From Lactobacillus corticis (lineage in GTDB: Bacteria; Bacillota; Bacilli; Lactobacillales; Lactobacillaceae): 64,000 nucleotides of DNA. The stretch covers positions 18,627-82,626 of the forward strand of contig NZ_BMAY01000007.1 of NCBI RefSeq assembly GCF_018327645.1, written 5' to 3'. Below are positions 35,700 through 44,902 of the stretch, piece after piece (position 1 is the first letter of the stretch; every line of letters begins with the position of its first letter). The position numbers and the translations under genes are program-made. Under the pieces are notes generated by a model that was not told where the DNA came from, searched no databases, and was given only the letters and a program-made list of their open reading frames with translations.

Positions 35700-37775
35700 T
35701 TACTTTTTTAAAACTTCAGCCTGAACTTTAAGGCCATGATTGTTTTCTGTTAAATAGACGCCTTGAATTTCCGGTACAAAACCTGGGAATTTTTCAATGG
35801 CACCGGCTAAGACTTGGAAATAAGCCTGATCTAACTTAGTCCATTTCTCTCCTGGAGCCACAATAAATACTCCTGGCGGATAAGGTAAAGCCCCTTCGGC
35901 AGCCACGCGGCCAACAACCTGACTCAGGTCAACTAATTCACTTTCATTATGCATAAAAAGCTGGTCAGCCAAAGCTGGAGTCATTTGATAATTTTGCATA
36001 TCTGGTTTAGCAAATAGGTCCTGCTGCAAGGTAAAGGTCTGATGCTTGCGATAATATTCATGAATCTCTTGGCATAACTGCGGCAGCGTGTAGCCTTGAT
36101 ACCGTTTTGGAAATTCTTTAGTCAAATTAGGCAAAGCAGTGCTTAATGGCGCATCACTCAAATATAATTGTTCAAATTCCAAGAGACAATTCAAGAGGGC
36201 TGTGAGCTCTTCTTTGCTATCTCCCGGCGTCAATAAGAAGAGCAGCGAATTTAAATCATCTTTAGCCCTAATTATGTGGTGCTCCTTTAAAAATTTTCCA
36301 ACAACGGCACCCGGGATGCCAGTTTCTTCATACTTGGCTTGGGCAACATCAATTCCCGGCGTTTTAATCGTAATCTTCAGCGGATCAAGCATAGCCTCGC
36401 CTGGCGCAATTCGTTTAAAACCATGCCAAGCATCAGCCGGATTTAACTGCCAATATTTTGCATCGGCCATCAAATCAGCCGTTGGAATTTCAGCAAAGTC
36501 TGGCCGAACGAGTGGTTTAAACAACTTGGATTTTGCTAATAAAGCTTTTCTGAATTCAATGCCGTTACGCAGGGTTTCAGCCCACCACTGCCGATTAGGC
36601 GTGCCTGCTGTTAGATAGGCATTTACGGTCAGTGAAGCATAAATTGGGTAAGAATAACTCGAGGTCACAAACTTTAAGTAGGCATTATTAAAGTGCTTAT
36701 GGTCAACATAGCGTTTTTGTCCTTTAATATGGCTATCTTTTTTCAAAATTTGCGAAGTCTGAGCTAGCCCGGCCTGTTGTTTGTGTAAGGATTGGGTCAC
36801 CAAAATTCCCGGATCATCTGGGCCTAGTTGCAGGTTTAGCGGTGATAATTCCGTCATAATCGGCACAAATTGTTCAAATCCGCCCCAAGCGTAATCAAAT
36901 AGGATATAGTCGCATAATTTGCCAATTCGATCAATAATCCATTTTGCCTTATAAAAAACGCCGTCATAAGTTTCCGCCTGTACGACTGCTAGCCTAAATG
37001 GACGCTTGGCCTTGGCCTTTTCAGGATCGACTAGCGCGGCCTGCTGGCGCAAATTTTTTTCAGTCAAAGCTTCCGGATCCATTTCGCCGATTAAACCTAG
37101 AGCATTCCGATCTGTCGGAACATACACTGGTTTGGCACCACTCATGACCAGAGCACTATTATAAAGCGATTTATGATTATTACGATCAAACAGTGCCAAG
37201 TCCCCTGGTCTTAAAACTGCTGAAGCACAAATCGAATTCGAACTGGTCGTCCCATTGGTACAAAAGTAAACCTTATCAGCATGGTACGTTTGGGCTGCTT
37301 TTTGTTCAGCCGTTAGTGGCGTACCAGCATGGGTCATCGTATCGCCTAATTCAGCCACCGTATCACTAGTGTCCGCAAACATTAAGTTCTTGCCGAAAAA
37401 GTTGTTAAACAATCGGCCAGCGGGATGCTTATCATAATACTGCCCATTGTGATGGCCTGGGGTTGTAAAACTAATTGGGCGATTTTCTGCAAATTTAATC
37501 AGATCAGTTAAAAATCCAGGCAAAACTGAAGCTTGGTATTTTTCAGCTGCTGCCGCAATTTCAGTTTCAGAGTTGTCTTCTGCTATTAGCAGCGGAATTG
37601 GCAAGGCACTCGCAGCAATTAACGATTTAGCAACGTCTAAACCATGATCATCTAAGCGGCTCACCACAATTGCAGCCAACTCGGCAGCCGGCAATTGCGC
37701 GGATAGCGAGACAGTTTCCCATGTACCCGGTTTCACTGAAACGTTTTGCCCGAGGGCAATTTTTAGAAAATTCAA
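35700..37775 (-). CDS. Ornithine decarboxylase (Orn/Lys/Arg decarboxylase family)
   Basis: PLP enzyme of 691 residues that probably converts ornithine to putrescine, consuming a proton. Domains: short N-terminal wing (about 1-100), PLP core with FTTPGHHNGQYYDKHP near residue 95, cofactor aspartate in ILFDYAWGGFEQF, and the Schiff-base lysine in VTQSLHKQQAGLAQ; then a C-terminal domain. The start is TTG at 37775 with AGGAAG 8 bases upstream. A divergent amino-acid permease gene next door suggests an acid-resistance or energy-yielding exchange pair. Lysine or arginine cannot be ruled out as substrate. Confidence 0.85.
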   Translation of the reverse strand: MNFLKIALGQNVSVKPGTWETVSLSAQLPAAELAAIVVSRLDDHGLDVAKSLIAASALPIPLLIAEDNSETEIAAAAEKYQASVLPGFLTDLIKFAENRPISFTTPGHHNGQYYDKHPAGRLFNNFFGKNLMFADTSDTVAELGDTMTHAGTPLTAEQKAAQTYHADKVYFCTNGTTSSNSICASAVLRPGDLALFDRNNHKSLYNSALVMSGAKPVYVPTDRNALGLIGEMDPEALTEKNLRQQAALVDPEKAKAKRPFRLAVVQAETYDGVFYKAKWIIDRIGKLCDYILFDYAWGGFEQFVPIMTELSPLNLQLGPDDPGILVTQSLHKQQAGLAQTSQILKKDSHIKGQKRYVDHKHFNNAYLKFVTSSYSYPIYASLTVNAYLTAGTPNRQWWAETLRNGIEFRKALLAKSKLFKPLVRPDFAEIPTADLMADAKYWQLNPADAWHGFKRIAPGEAMLDPLKITIKTPGIDVAQAKYEETGIPGAVVGKFLKEHHIIRAKDDLNSLLFLLTPGDSKEELTALLNCLLEFEQLYLSDAPLSTALPNLTKEFPKRYQGYTLPQLCQEIHEYYRKHQTFTLQQDLFAKPDMQNYQMTPALADQLFMHNESELVDLSQVVGRVAAEGALPYPPGVFIVAPGEKWTKLDQAYFQVLAGAIEKFPGFVPEIQGVYLTENNHGLKVQAEVLKK

Positions 37776-37808
37776 TTTTTCTGCTTCCTATCATTCAAAA
37801 CTATTGCA

Positions 37809-37839
37809 AATATAGTTTAAACCTTTTACAATCTGTCAA
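37809..37839 (-). promoter_or_regulatory. Possible promoter of the decarboxylase operon
   Basis: TTGACA (perfect -35) followed by TATATT, but with a 19-base spacer, on the minus strand. Confidence 0.4.
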
Positions 37840-37872
37840 GTATGCTCTCTTCAATTAGAGGACATTACGGCT

Positions 37873-37901
37873 TTGATTATATCGATATTGAGGGGTATTA
37901 G
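37873..37901 (+). promoter_or_regulatory. Possible promoter of the permease gene
   Basis: TTGATT, 17-base spacer, TATTAG on the plus strand, about 95 bases before the GTG start. Confidence 0.4.
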
Positions 37902-37995
37902 ACAAGTGATTTATGATCCATCGCTTTGGATAAAGCAGCCTCCAGGTCTTGACTGGAAAGAATTAATTAACTATTTTTCCAGAAAGGATATTTAA

Positions 37996-39447
37996 GTGGA
38001 AGCTGATAATTTTAATTTAGAACCGGATAAAAAACACTTTATGAGTTGGCCGGTTATTGCATTAATCGACTTTGTTACGATTATAAGTTTTGAAAATATT
38101 TTTTACCCATTTCAAAACCAAGGTTTATCGGTAGTAGTTTCGTGGATTTTCTTATTTGTATCCTACGTTGTACCGTATGCTTTGATTAGTAGTCAAATGA
38201 GTTTAACCTTTGATAATCAAGAAGGCGGACTTGCCTCCTGGGTCAGACGGAGCACTAATGACACGCTCGGTTACTGGACCTCTTGGATGTATTGGGTACA
38301 GAGCGTCCCATATATTGTCGACGTTTCTAATTCAGTGATTGTTTCTTTTAGTTGGATCATCTTAGGCGACAATAGACTGGGCAAGCGGATGTCAACGGCC
38401 AGTTTTGGACTTTTAACTTTCATTATAATTCTATTGTTCATCCTGCTTGAAAATCGTTTGAAGAACTCATTGGAAATTCTGTCACTGATTGGTGGCGGAG
38501 CCATGTTTATTATGTCAATGCTGTTCGTGCTCTTGGCCGGTTATGCCATCATGCACGGCCACCCTATTGCCACCCAACCGTTTAATTTAGCTGCTTTCAA
38601 ACCATCTTTCAGCTTAAATTATTTCTCAACTACTGGTTTGTTAATTTTTGCCATGTCCGGGGCTGAACTGGCGGCACCGTATGTTTCCCAAATGCGCAAT
38701 CCTAAACGTGACTTTCCTAAGGCAATGTGGATGCTGGCAATTATGACCGGATTCTTGACCATTTTTGGGACTTTGGCCCTGGCCATGTTCTTCAACGCTC
38801 ACCACATTCCGCATGACTTCAAGATGAATGGTCCTTACTATGCCTTCCAGTTATTAGGGCACAGCTTGGGTTGGGGCGATACCTTAATGTATATTTTTGC
38901 CGTTGTCCAAGCTATCTTCATGATGGCCCAACTGGCAGTCTTACTGGACGCTTCAAGCCGGGTATTCGCTGGTGACGTTGCTGATAAGTTTATGCCAAAA
39001 TGGTTAACTAAGAAAGATAAGCATGGTCGCCCTATTCACAGTTATACTACTACGGCTGGTTTAAGCTTGTTCCTGTTATTGTTAACGGGGACCTTGCCAA
39101 ACATTAATACGATCTATAATTGGTTGTTGAATGTTAACGGGATAATTTCGCCATACAAGACCTGTTGGGTATTCTTTGCTTTCATTGCCATGAGATGGCA
39201 TGAAGAACGCTATCATTCAGATTATGTCTTTATCAAGAACCGCAAGGCTGCCTTGGGTGTCGGTTGGTGGTGTTTCATTTTCACCTTTGTTTGTGCCACC
39301 CTTGGTTTTATTCCACAAAACGTGGAACTAGGAACCCACGCCTTCAATCACCAGTTGCTGCTTAATATCATCACCGTTGTAGTGCTCTTTGGATTAGGCT
39401 TCCTCTTACCTTGGCTGCGCAAGCGAGAAGAAGCTAAGCAGGCGTAA
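37996..39447 (+). CDS. APC-superfamily amino acid permease/antiporter
   Basis: A 483-residue protein with about 12 membrane helices. FAMSGAELAAPYVSQMRNP near residue 215 and the loop KRDFPKAMW match APC transporters of the glutamate/GABA-antiporter (YjeM-like) branch. Start is GTG at 37996 with AAAGGA upstream. It is divergent from the ornithine decarboxylase gene, sharing a 220-base intergenic region, so ornithine/putrescine exchange is plausible. However, the sequence does not look like PotE itself and the substrate is unproven. Confidence 0.82.
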   Translation: MEADNFNLEPDKKHFMSWPVIALIDFVTIISFENIFYPFQNQGLSVVVSWIFLFVSYVVPYALISSQMSLTFDNQEGGLASWVRRSTNDTLGYWTSWMYWVQSVPYIVDVSNSVIVSFSWIILGDNRLGKRMSTASFGLLTFIIILLFILLENRLKNSLEILSLIGGGAMFIMSMLFVLLAGYAIMHGHPIATQPFNLAAFKPSFSLNYFSTTGLLIFAMSGAELAAPYVSQMRNPKRDFPKAMWMLAIMTGFLTIFGTLALAMFFNAHHIPHDFKMNGPYYAFQLLGHSLGWGDTLMYIFAVVQAIFMMAQLAVLLDASSRVFAGDVADKFMPKWLTKKDKHGRPIHSYTTTAGLSLFLLLLTGTLPNINTIYNWLLNVNGIISPYKTCWVFFAFIAMRWHEERYHSDYVFIKNRKAALGVGWWCFIFTFVCATLGFIPQNVELGTHAFNHQLLLNIITVVVLFGLGFLLPWLRKREEAKQA

Positions 39448-39450
39448 ATT

Positions 39451-39476
39451 AAAAGCCATCTAAGATGGCTTTTTTA
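39451..39476 (+). terminator. Terminator after the permease gene
   Basis: AAAAGCCATC/GATGGCTTTT, 10-bp stem with a 3-base loop and a T run. Confidence 0.9.
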
Positions 39477-39542
39477 TTATGCCTTAATTTAGTCACGGCA
39501 ATCATTCTTTCGTATAGACGGTTCTTAAAAGCAAGCTACAGC

Positions 39543-39577
39543 ATAAATAAAGAGGACTATTGCTAGTCCTCTTTATT
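39543..39577 (-). terminator. Terminator after oppC
   Basis: AATAAAGAGGACTA/TAGTCCTCTTTATT, 14-bp perfect stem, 4-base loop, about 18 bases after the oppC stop. Confidence 0.85.
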
Positions 39578-39595
39578 TTATGTTCTATTTTATAA

Positions 39596-40507
39596 TTAGT
39601 TTTCTCTTTGACGAGCATCCCCAGCTCTTTGCAAAGCTCGACCAATATAGTTAATACTTAAGGAAATAAGCAATAACATGATCGTGGCCGGCAACCAGAG
39701 CCAAGGCCGGTTAATAACGTTAACTGGGTCATTAGCATAACCAATTAAAGTACCCAATGATGGCGTGGTTGATGGTAAACCATAACCGATGAATGACAAC
39801 GTGGTTTCAATACCGATATTACCAGCGATCGTCAAAACCACGTCAATAATAATCATCGAAGTGATGTTTGGCAAAACTTCTCTAAACATAATTGTAAAGT
39901 CAGAAGACCCTGAAGTCTTAGAAGCCAAAACATAATCTCGTCCACGTTGTGACAAGATGAATGACCGGTAATACCGAGCAGTGGTTGTCCAACCAAACAT
40001 CGCAATCAATAATACCAGGGTAAAGGCGTTGTAGTTGTTAATGGTCGTAGTTAAAACAATGATAATTGGCAACTGTGGCAAAACTTGAATGAAGTCAACT
40101 ATCCGCATGATAATCGCATCAATAGTACCACCATAGTAACCAGAAACCAATCCAACAACTAAACCGACAATTTCAGTAATCAAAGTTACTGAAAGACCAA
40201 TCAGGATGGAGTTTCGTCCACCCATGATCAATAGATTAAGAATATCACGACCACCGTCGTCGGTTCCTAAAAGGTGACCATTTTGGCCCCAGCCGTAGTA
40301 TGAATCAAGGACATTCATTTCGGTTATTTTTCCTTGATTCAAGAATAAAGAACCAACGAAAGTTAACAACAAGATTGCTACGATTACAAAGAAGGCTAAG
40401 CGGGCAACTTTATCTTTCCAAATTTCTCGCCAAACCACCTTTAAACCTGAAGGTGGAAGAGAAGCCTTGGCGGTCTTTGCATTATTTTGCTTTTTTTCTT
40501 TTGCCAT
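39596..40507 (-). CDS. oppC: Oligopeptide ABC transporter permease OppC
   Basis: Membrane channel subunit, 303 residues, with an N-terminal helix (about residues 35-55) and five more helices. The coupling EAA-like loop is around YVLASKTSGSSDFTIMFREV. LLGTDDGGRDILNLLI is typical of OppC/DppC. Last gene of the oppDFBC operon; 15 bases after oppB. Works with OppB, OppD, OppF and an OppA lipoprotein from the nearby array. Confidence 0.94.
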   Translation of the reverse strand: MAKEKKQNNAKTAKASLPPSGLKVVWREIWKDKVARLAFFVIVAILLLTFVGSLFLNQGKITEMNVLDSYYGWGQNGHLLGTDDGGRDILNLLIMGGRNSILIGLSVTLITEIVGLVVGLVSGYYGGTIDAIIMRIVDFIQVLPQLPIIIVLTTTINNYNAFTLVLLIAMFGWTTTARYYRSFILSQRGRDYVLASKTSGSSDFTIMFREVLPNITSMIIIDVVLTIAGNIGIETTLSFIGYGLPSTTPSLGTLIGYANDPVNVINRPWLWLPATIMLLLISLSINYIGRALQRAGDARQREN

Positions 40508-40522
40508 TTCTTTCTCCTCCCC

Positions 40523-41482
40523 TTATTTAACCCGAATTCTTGGGTCAATCAGACTCATAATGATGTCAGATAACAGGTTACCAATCAAGGTCAAGATTCC
40601 AAATAATAGAATCAAGGCTGTCAAGGTTGAATAGTCACGTTGACTGATTGAGTCTAAGAACAATTTACCCATACCAGGGTAACTGAAGACCGTTTCAATG
40701 ATCATTGATCCGCCAAGCAAACCGGTAATGGTCGTACCCATGAAGGCTGCGATTGGCAACATTGAATTCCGCAAGATGTGCTTGTTAAAGACGACATTTT
40801 CTGGAACCCCTTTACTACGGGCCGTCCGAACGTAATCTTCAACTTTGTTATCAACGATCCCAGTTCTCAAATACTGCACGATACTGGTTGTCGTAATTAA
40901 AGCATATAAAATAGCCGGAAGAATCATATGGTAAAGTCGACTTCCCACAACTCCCCAGAATCCATGCGCACTAGCGGAAACAGAACCAGAAATTGGGAAC
41001 CAACCTAAAGTAAAACCAAAGAGCCAAAGTCCTAAGATGTAGAATACGAATCCAGGGATGGCAAAAGTGAAGTAGTTAAAAATTTGGATTGTTTGATCTT
41101 GCCATTCATCTTGGTGACGCCCAGCAGAAATCCCCATCGGAATTGCTAAAGCATAAGTCAGGATCGTGGTCAAAAGTGATAACCAAAAAGTGTTAACTGC
41201 CCGATCTGAAATTAAGGATAAAACAGATACGTGCTGCGTGTAACTTTGCCCCAAATTACCATGGAACAAATCACCCACCCAACGGGTATATTGAACCCAA
41301 ACCGGATCATTTAAGCCTAACTCTTGCTTTAAGTGAGCAATGGTTTTGGCATCCATGTTAGGGTTAATTTGCCCCGTAAATGGGTCACCAGGCATCATTT
41401 TAGCCAAGACGAATACCAGCAGACTTAAAATTAATAACTGCGGTATCATGATCAGCAATCGCCGTAAAATTGTTTTCCACAT
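40523..41482 (-). CDS. oppB: Oligopeptide ABC transporter permease OppB
   Basis: Channel subunit of 319 residues with six membrane helices. N-terminal RRLLIMIPQLLILSLLVFVL and MPGDPFTG are characteristic, and the coupling loop is around YVRTARSKGVPENVVFNKH. Two bases after oppF. Pairs with OppC. Confidence 0.95.
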   Translation of the reverse strand: MWKTILRRLLIMIPQLLILSLLVFVLAKMMPGDPFTGQINPNMDAKTIAHLKQELGLNDPVWVQYTRWVGDLFHGNLGQSYTQHVSVLSLISDRAVNTFWLSLLTTILTYALAIPMGISAGRHQDEWQDQTIQIFNYFTFAIPGFVFYILGLWLFGFTLGWFPISGSVSASAHGFWGVVGSRLYHMILPAILYALITTTSIVQYLRTGIVDNKVEDYVRTARSKGVPENVVFNKHILRNSMLPIAAFMGTTITGLLGGSMIIETVFSYPGMGKLFLDSISQRDYSTLTALILLFGILTLIGNLLSDIIMSLIDPRIRVK

Positions 41483-41484
41483 GC

Positions 41485-42471
41485 TTAACTACGCTCCTTT
41501 TCTTTTGCTTCTCGTACTTTAGCAGCTTCTGCTTCATCAGCTGGCAAAGCAACAAAGTGGTTTGGTGCAATTTTTTGGAGTGGGTAAACTCTTCCATCTT
41601 TGTCATACCACTTTGATTGGTTTTCCTGGAATTCCTTTTCAACGGCTTCACGGTGCTTCTTATGAGCTTCACGCTGGTCGACGTCAACTTGTGGAATTGC
41701 CGAAAGGAGACGTTTGGTATAAATGTGAACTGGGTGCTTATAAATTTCATCCCGTGAACCAATTTCAACTAAACGACCGCGGTGCATAATAGCTAAGTTT
41801 TCTGACATGTGCTTAACTACGCCTAAGTCGTGAGAAATAAATAAGTAACCAATGCCATATTGTTGTTGAATGTGCTTCATAAAGTTCAGCACCTGGGCTT
41901 GCACAGACAGGTCCAAGGCACTAGTTGGTTCATCAGCCACAATTAACTTAGGGTTAGTTGCAACTGCCCGAGCAACCCCAATTCTTTGACGTTGACCACC
42001 AGAGAATTCATGCGGGTATTTGTAAATTGCATCGCTAGGCATCCCAACAATATCAAGCAATTCTTGAACTCGATCACGTTCTTGGTCGGTAGTTAGGTTT
42101 TCAAAGTTGCGAATTGGTTCAGCAATGATATCTTCGATTCGCTTACGAGGATTCAAACTAGACATTGAATCCTGAAAAATCATTTGGACATCTTTATTGT
42201 AGTTTAGTTTGCGACGGTTAGAAGCTTTAGTGATGTCAACGCCCTTATAAAGGATTTCACCACCGGTAGCTTTTTCAACACCGACAATTGCTTTACCCGT
42301 CGTCGACTTTCCAGAACCTGATTCACCAATCAAGCCATATGTCTCACCTTCATTAATTGAGAAGCTGACACCATCAACGGCCCGTACGTAATCAGTAATT
42401 CGGTTCCAGAAACCTGAACGGATTGGATAGTGAACTTTTAAATCTTTTATTTGGATGATTTCTTCTGACAT
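41485..42471 (-). CDS. oppF: Oligopeptide ABC transporter ATPase OppF
   Basis: One of two ATPases powering peptide import; 328 residues. Walker A GESGSGKST, signature FSGGQRQRIGVARA, Walker B LIVADEPTSALD, H-loop FISHDLG, and the oligopeptide C-terminal extension with HPVHIYTKRLLSAIP. It is longer than average at the C-terminus by about 60 charged residues. Three bases after oppD. Confidence 0.95.
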   Translation of the reverse strand: MSEEIIQIKDLKVHYPIRSGFWNRITDYVRAVDGVSFSINEGETYGLIGESGSGKSTTGKAIVGVEKATGGEILYKGVDITKASNRRKLNYNKDVQMIFQDSMSSLNPRKRIEDIIAEPIRNFENLTTDQERDRVQELLDIVGMPSDAIYKYPHEFSGGQRQRIGVARAVATNPKLIVADEPTSALDLSVQAQVLNFMKHIQQQYGIGYLFISHDLGVVKHMSENLAIMHRGRLVEIGSRDEIYKHPVHIYTKRLLSAIPQVDVDQREAHKKHREAVEKEFQENQSKWYDKDGRVYPLQKIAPNHFVALPADEAEAAKVREAKEKERS

Positions 42472-42474
42472 TCT

Positions 42475-43485
42475 TTACTCCCCGCTAGCTTCTTCTTGAA
42501 AGTGGAAGTTCTTCCAACAAGTACATCTTACCCAGTGACCAGGTTCAACTTCGTGTACTTTTGGATCTGCCTCATGCTCACTTTCAGGGATCCACGGAAT
42601 TCTGGCTGCAAACCTGTCACCTTCACGAGGCATATTCTTAAGTGAAGGTACAGTCCCTTGAATAACGTGCAAATCTTGTTCTTCATCATCACTTTGAGGC
42701 ATGGAATTCAACAAAGATCTGGTATATGGATGTAATGGATGGCTAAAGACAGTCTTGACGTCTGCCTTTTCTACTATTTGACCAGCATACATAACCGCTA
42801 CTTCGTCAGCCGTTTCGGCTACAACGCCCAAGTCATGAGTAATTAAGATAATGCCTGAGTGAGATTCGCGTTGGATGTCTTCAAGCAAGTCAAGGATTTG
42901 GGCTTGAATCGTTACATCCAAAGCCGTAGTTGGTTCATCAGCAATGATAATTTCGGGTTTGCAGGCAATTGCCATCGCAATAACCACCCGCTGCCGCAAG
43001 CCACCTGACAATTCATGCGGATACATGCGGTACATTTCTTCTGGGCGAGGCATGCCAACTTGATTAAACAACTCAATTACTCGTTCATGGCGTTGTTTCT
43101 CATCCATATCTGTATGGTAGTATAGCGTTTCTGCCACTTGATCGCCAACCCGCATTAAAGGATTAAGGCTGGCCAAAGGGTCCTGGAAGATCATTCCAAT
43201 CTTGTCCCCACGAATCTTATTAAATAAGGATTCATTCAAGCCAACCAGGTTCAATTCATTATAAAGAATGTCGCCGGTGACCTTTGTATTTTTGTGATCG
43301 TACAAGCCAATAATGCTGGCAGCAATCGTACTCTTGCCACAACCAGACTCCCCAACAATCGCCAGTATCTCGTCGCGTTTCAGAGTTAGATTGACATCGT
43401 CAGCAGCATCATAAAATTTACCTTGCAGCCGGTAGCCGGTATGCAAATGTTGAATGTCTAATAATAGATCACTCTGCTTTTCCAA
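42475..43485 (-). CDS. oppD: Oligopeptide ABC transporter ATPase OppD
   Basis: Second ATPase of the importer. Walker [10 protein letters not shown], signature [15 protein letters not shown], Walker [12 protein letters not shown], and the C-terminal [15 protein letters not shown] plus a cysteine-rich end (WVRCTCWKN) that resembles the iron-sulfur-type tail of OppD/DppD proteins. Three starts are possible. I prefer TTG at 43485, since GGAGG is 7 bases before it; ATG 43491 is only 1 base from that site, and ATG 43518 has none. First gene of the operon. Confidence 0.93.
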   Translation of the reverse strand: MEKQSDLLLDIQHLHTGYRLQGKFYDAADDVNLTLKRDEILAIVGESGCGKSTIAASIIGLYDHKNTKVTGDILYNELNLVGLNESLFNKIRGDKIGMIFQDPLASLNPLMRVGDQVAETLYYHTDMDEKQRHERVIELFNQVGMPRPEEMYRMYPHELSGGLRQRVVIAMAIACKPEIIIADEPTTALDVTIQAQILDLLEDIQRESHSGIILITHDLGVVAETADEVAVMYAGQIVEKADVKTVFSHPLHPYTRSLLNSMPQSDDEEQDLHVIQGTVPSLKNMPREGDRFAARIPWIPESEHEADPKVHEVEPGHWVRCTCWKNFHFQEEASGE

Positions 43486-43552
43486 GGTCATTCCTCCATC
43501 CGAACCTTTAATGAACATTAAAGAGTTTTATTTTTCTTAATTATATGGACTA

Positions 43553-43581
43553 ATTATAACCAGAAAGCAATAGCTATGCAA
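43553..43581 (-). promoter_or_regulatory. Promoter of oppDFBC
   Basis: TTGCAT, 17-base spacer, TATAAT on the minus strand, about 65 bases before oppD. Confidence 0.75.
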
Positions 43582-43586
43582 ACCAT

Positions 43587-43600
43587 AACAAACGCTTTCA
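43587..43600 (-). promoter_or_regulatory. Possible CcpA (cre) site upstream of oppDFBC
   Basis: TGAAAGCGTTTGTT on the minus strand differs by one base from the cre consensus TGWAARCGYTWNCW. It lies just upstream of the -35. Carbon control of peptide uptake is inferred. Confidence 0.4.
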
Positions 43601-43611
43601 TGAGAATTTGT

Positions 43612-43854
43612 TTATTTTTGATGGTCAGCGATGTATTTTACTGCATCTCCGACAGTTTTGATTTCTTCAGCATCTTCATCAGGAATTTCAGCCCCAAATT
43701 CGTCCTCTAATTGCAGGATGAACTCAACCAAATCAATAGAGTCAGCATTTAGGTCATCTTGGAAACTAGTGTCTAAAGTGATCTTATCCTTATCAATTTC
43801 AAAGTTATCAGCTATTAAAGTTTGAATTTTAGCAAAAATTTCGGTTTCGGTCAT
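43612..43854 (-). CDS. acpP: Acyl carrier protein
   Basis: Small acidic carrier of 80 residues for fatty acid and phospholipid synthesis. The phosphopantetheine serine is in LNADSIDLVEF near residue 38. ATG 43854 (MTETEIFAKI) is chosen over an in-frame GTG three codons upstream. Lies 36 bases after plsX, its functional partner. The DSI rather than DSL motif is a normal variant. Confidence 0.93.
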   Translation of the reverse strand: MTETEIFAKIQTLIADNFEIDKDKITLDTSFQDDLNADSIDLVEFILQLEDEFGAEIPDEDAEEIKTVGDAVKYIADHQK

Positions 43855-43890
43855 GATAATCACGCTTTCTGTCTTATATAGTGTTTTAGC

Positions 43891-44886
43891 TTATTTGCTG
43901 AATTCCGAACGAAACTTTTCGATCAGATCTTCTTCCAGCATTTTATCAACTTGTTTTATCGTATAATAAATCGGTCTTTCCGTCGAGCGACCATGTGTCT
44001 TGACAACAGGAGCAGCGATTCCTAGGAGTACAGCCCCACCATAGCGAGCAGTATCAAATTGCTTTTTTAAACTACTTAAAGCATCCTTGGCAAGAAGCGC
44101 ACCTAATTTGGCTTTTATCCCATTATTTAGTAAGGAGTTTTTTAATAATTGTAAAATAACTCCCGAGGCCCCTTCAATGGACTTTAACGCAGCGTTCCCA
44201 GTAAAGCCATCACTGACAACGACATCGGCTTTACCTTCCAGGAGTTCATTTCCTTCAATGTTTCCGATAAAGTTGAGCGAACTCTCCTGCAGCAGTTGGT
44301 ACACCTCTTGATGAAGCGGATCGCCCTTGTCGCTTTCGGCCCCGTTGTTTAATAAGGCAATGCGAGGCTTAGCAATCCCGCGAATTGAGTTAGCATAATA
44401 ATTTGCCATCTCAGCCCATTGGACCAAAAACTCGGGCTTGCTCGTAGCATTGGCACCGACATCGATCATATTGAAGCCAGTCCCGTCTGCAGTTGGCAAA
44501 GTTGGCATTAAACCAGGCCGACTAACGCCTTTAATGCGGCCAATAATAAAAATTCCGCTGGCCAATAAGGCGCCGGTATTTCCTAATGAAAACAAGGCAT
44601 CAGCCTTACCCGCCTTAACGTAATTTGCCGCTACTACCATCGAAGCATCTTTTTTCTTACGAATCGCCTTCACCGGCTCATCTTCATCTAAGATGACTTC
44701 GCTAGTCCCGACAATTGCTAGTCGGTCATCAAGCTGATCGGCTGGAATCAATTCGGTAAGCTTATTTTGGTCACCGAACAGGACCATCCGCGTTTGGGGC
44801 AGTTCCGGTTTAACTTGTAAAACTGCTTTTACAATAGCTTCAGGCGCATGTTCGCCGCCCATAGCATCAATTGCGATTGTTCGCAT
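43891..44886 (-). CDS. plsX: Phosphate acyltransferase PlsX
   Basis: Converts acyl-ACP to acyl phosphate, the first step of phospholipid synthesis in Firmicutes. The 331-residue protein begins MRTIAIDAMGGEHAPEAIV and has SLGNTGALLASGIFIIGRI and VVSDGFTGNAALKS, all family hallmarks. Located between recG and acpP in the standard order. Confidence 0.96.
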   Translation of the reverse strand: MRTIAIDAMGGEHAPEAIVKAVLQVKPELPQTRMVLFGDQNKLTELIPADQLDDRLAIVGTSEVILDEDEPVKAIRKKKDASMVVAANYVKAGKADALFSLGNTGALLASGIFIIGRIKGVSRPGLMPTLPTADGTGFNMIDVGANATSKPEFLVQWAEMANYYANSIRGIAKPRIALLNNGAESDKGDPLHQEVYQLLQESSLNFIGNIEGNELLEGKADVVVSDGFTGNAALKSIEGASGVILQLLKNSLLNNGIKAKLGALLAKDALSSLKKQFDTARYGGAVLLGIAAPVVKTHGRSTERPIYYTIKQVDKMLEEDLIEKFRSEFSK

Positions 44887-44902
44887 AAAACTTTCTCCTT
44901 TA

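Noticed and set aside
36139..36618. 159-codon plus-strand open frame
   Set aside because: Antisense to the ornithine decarboxylase gene, no family resemblance and no ribosome site.
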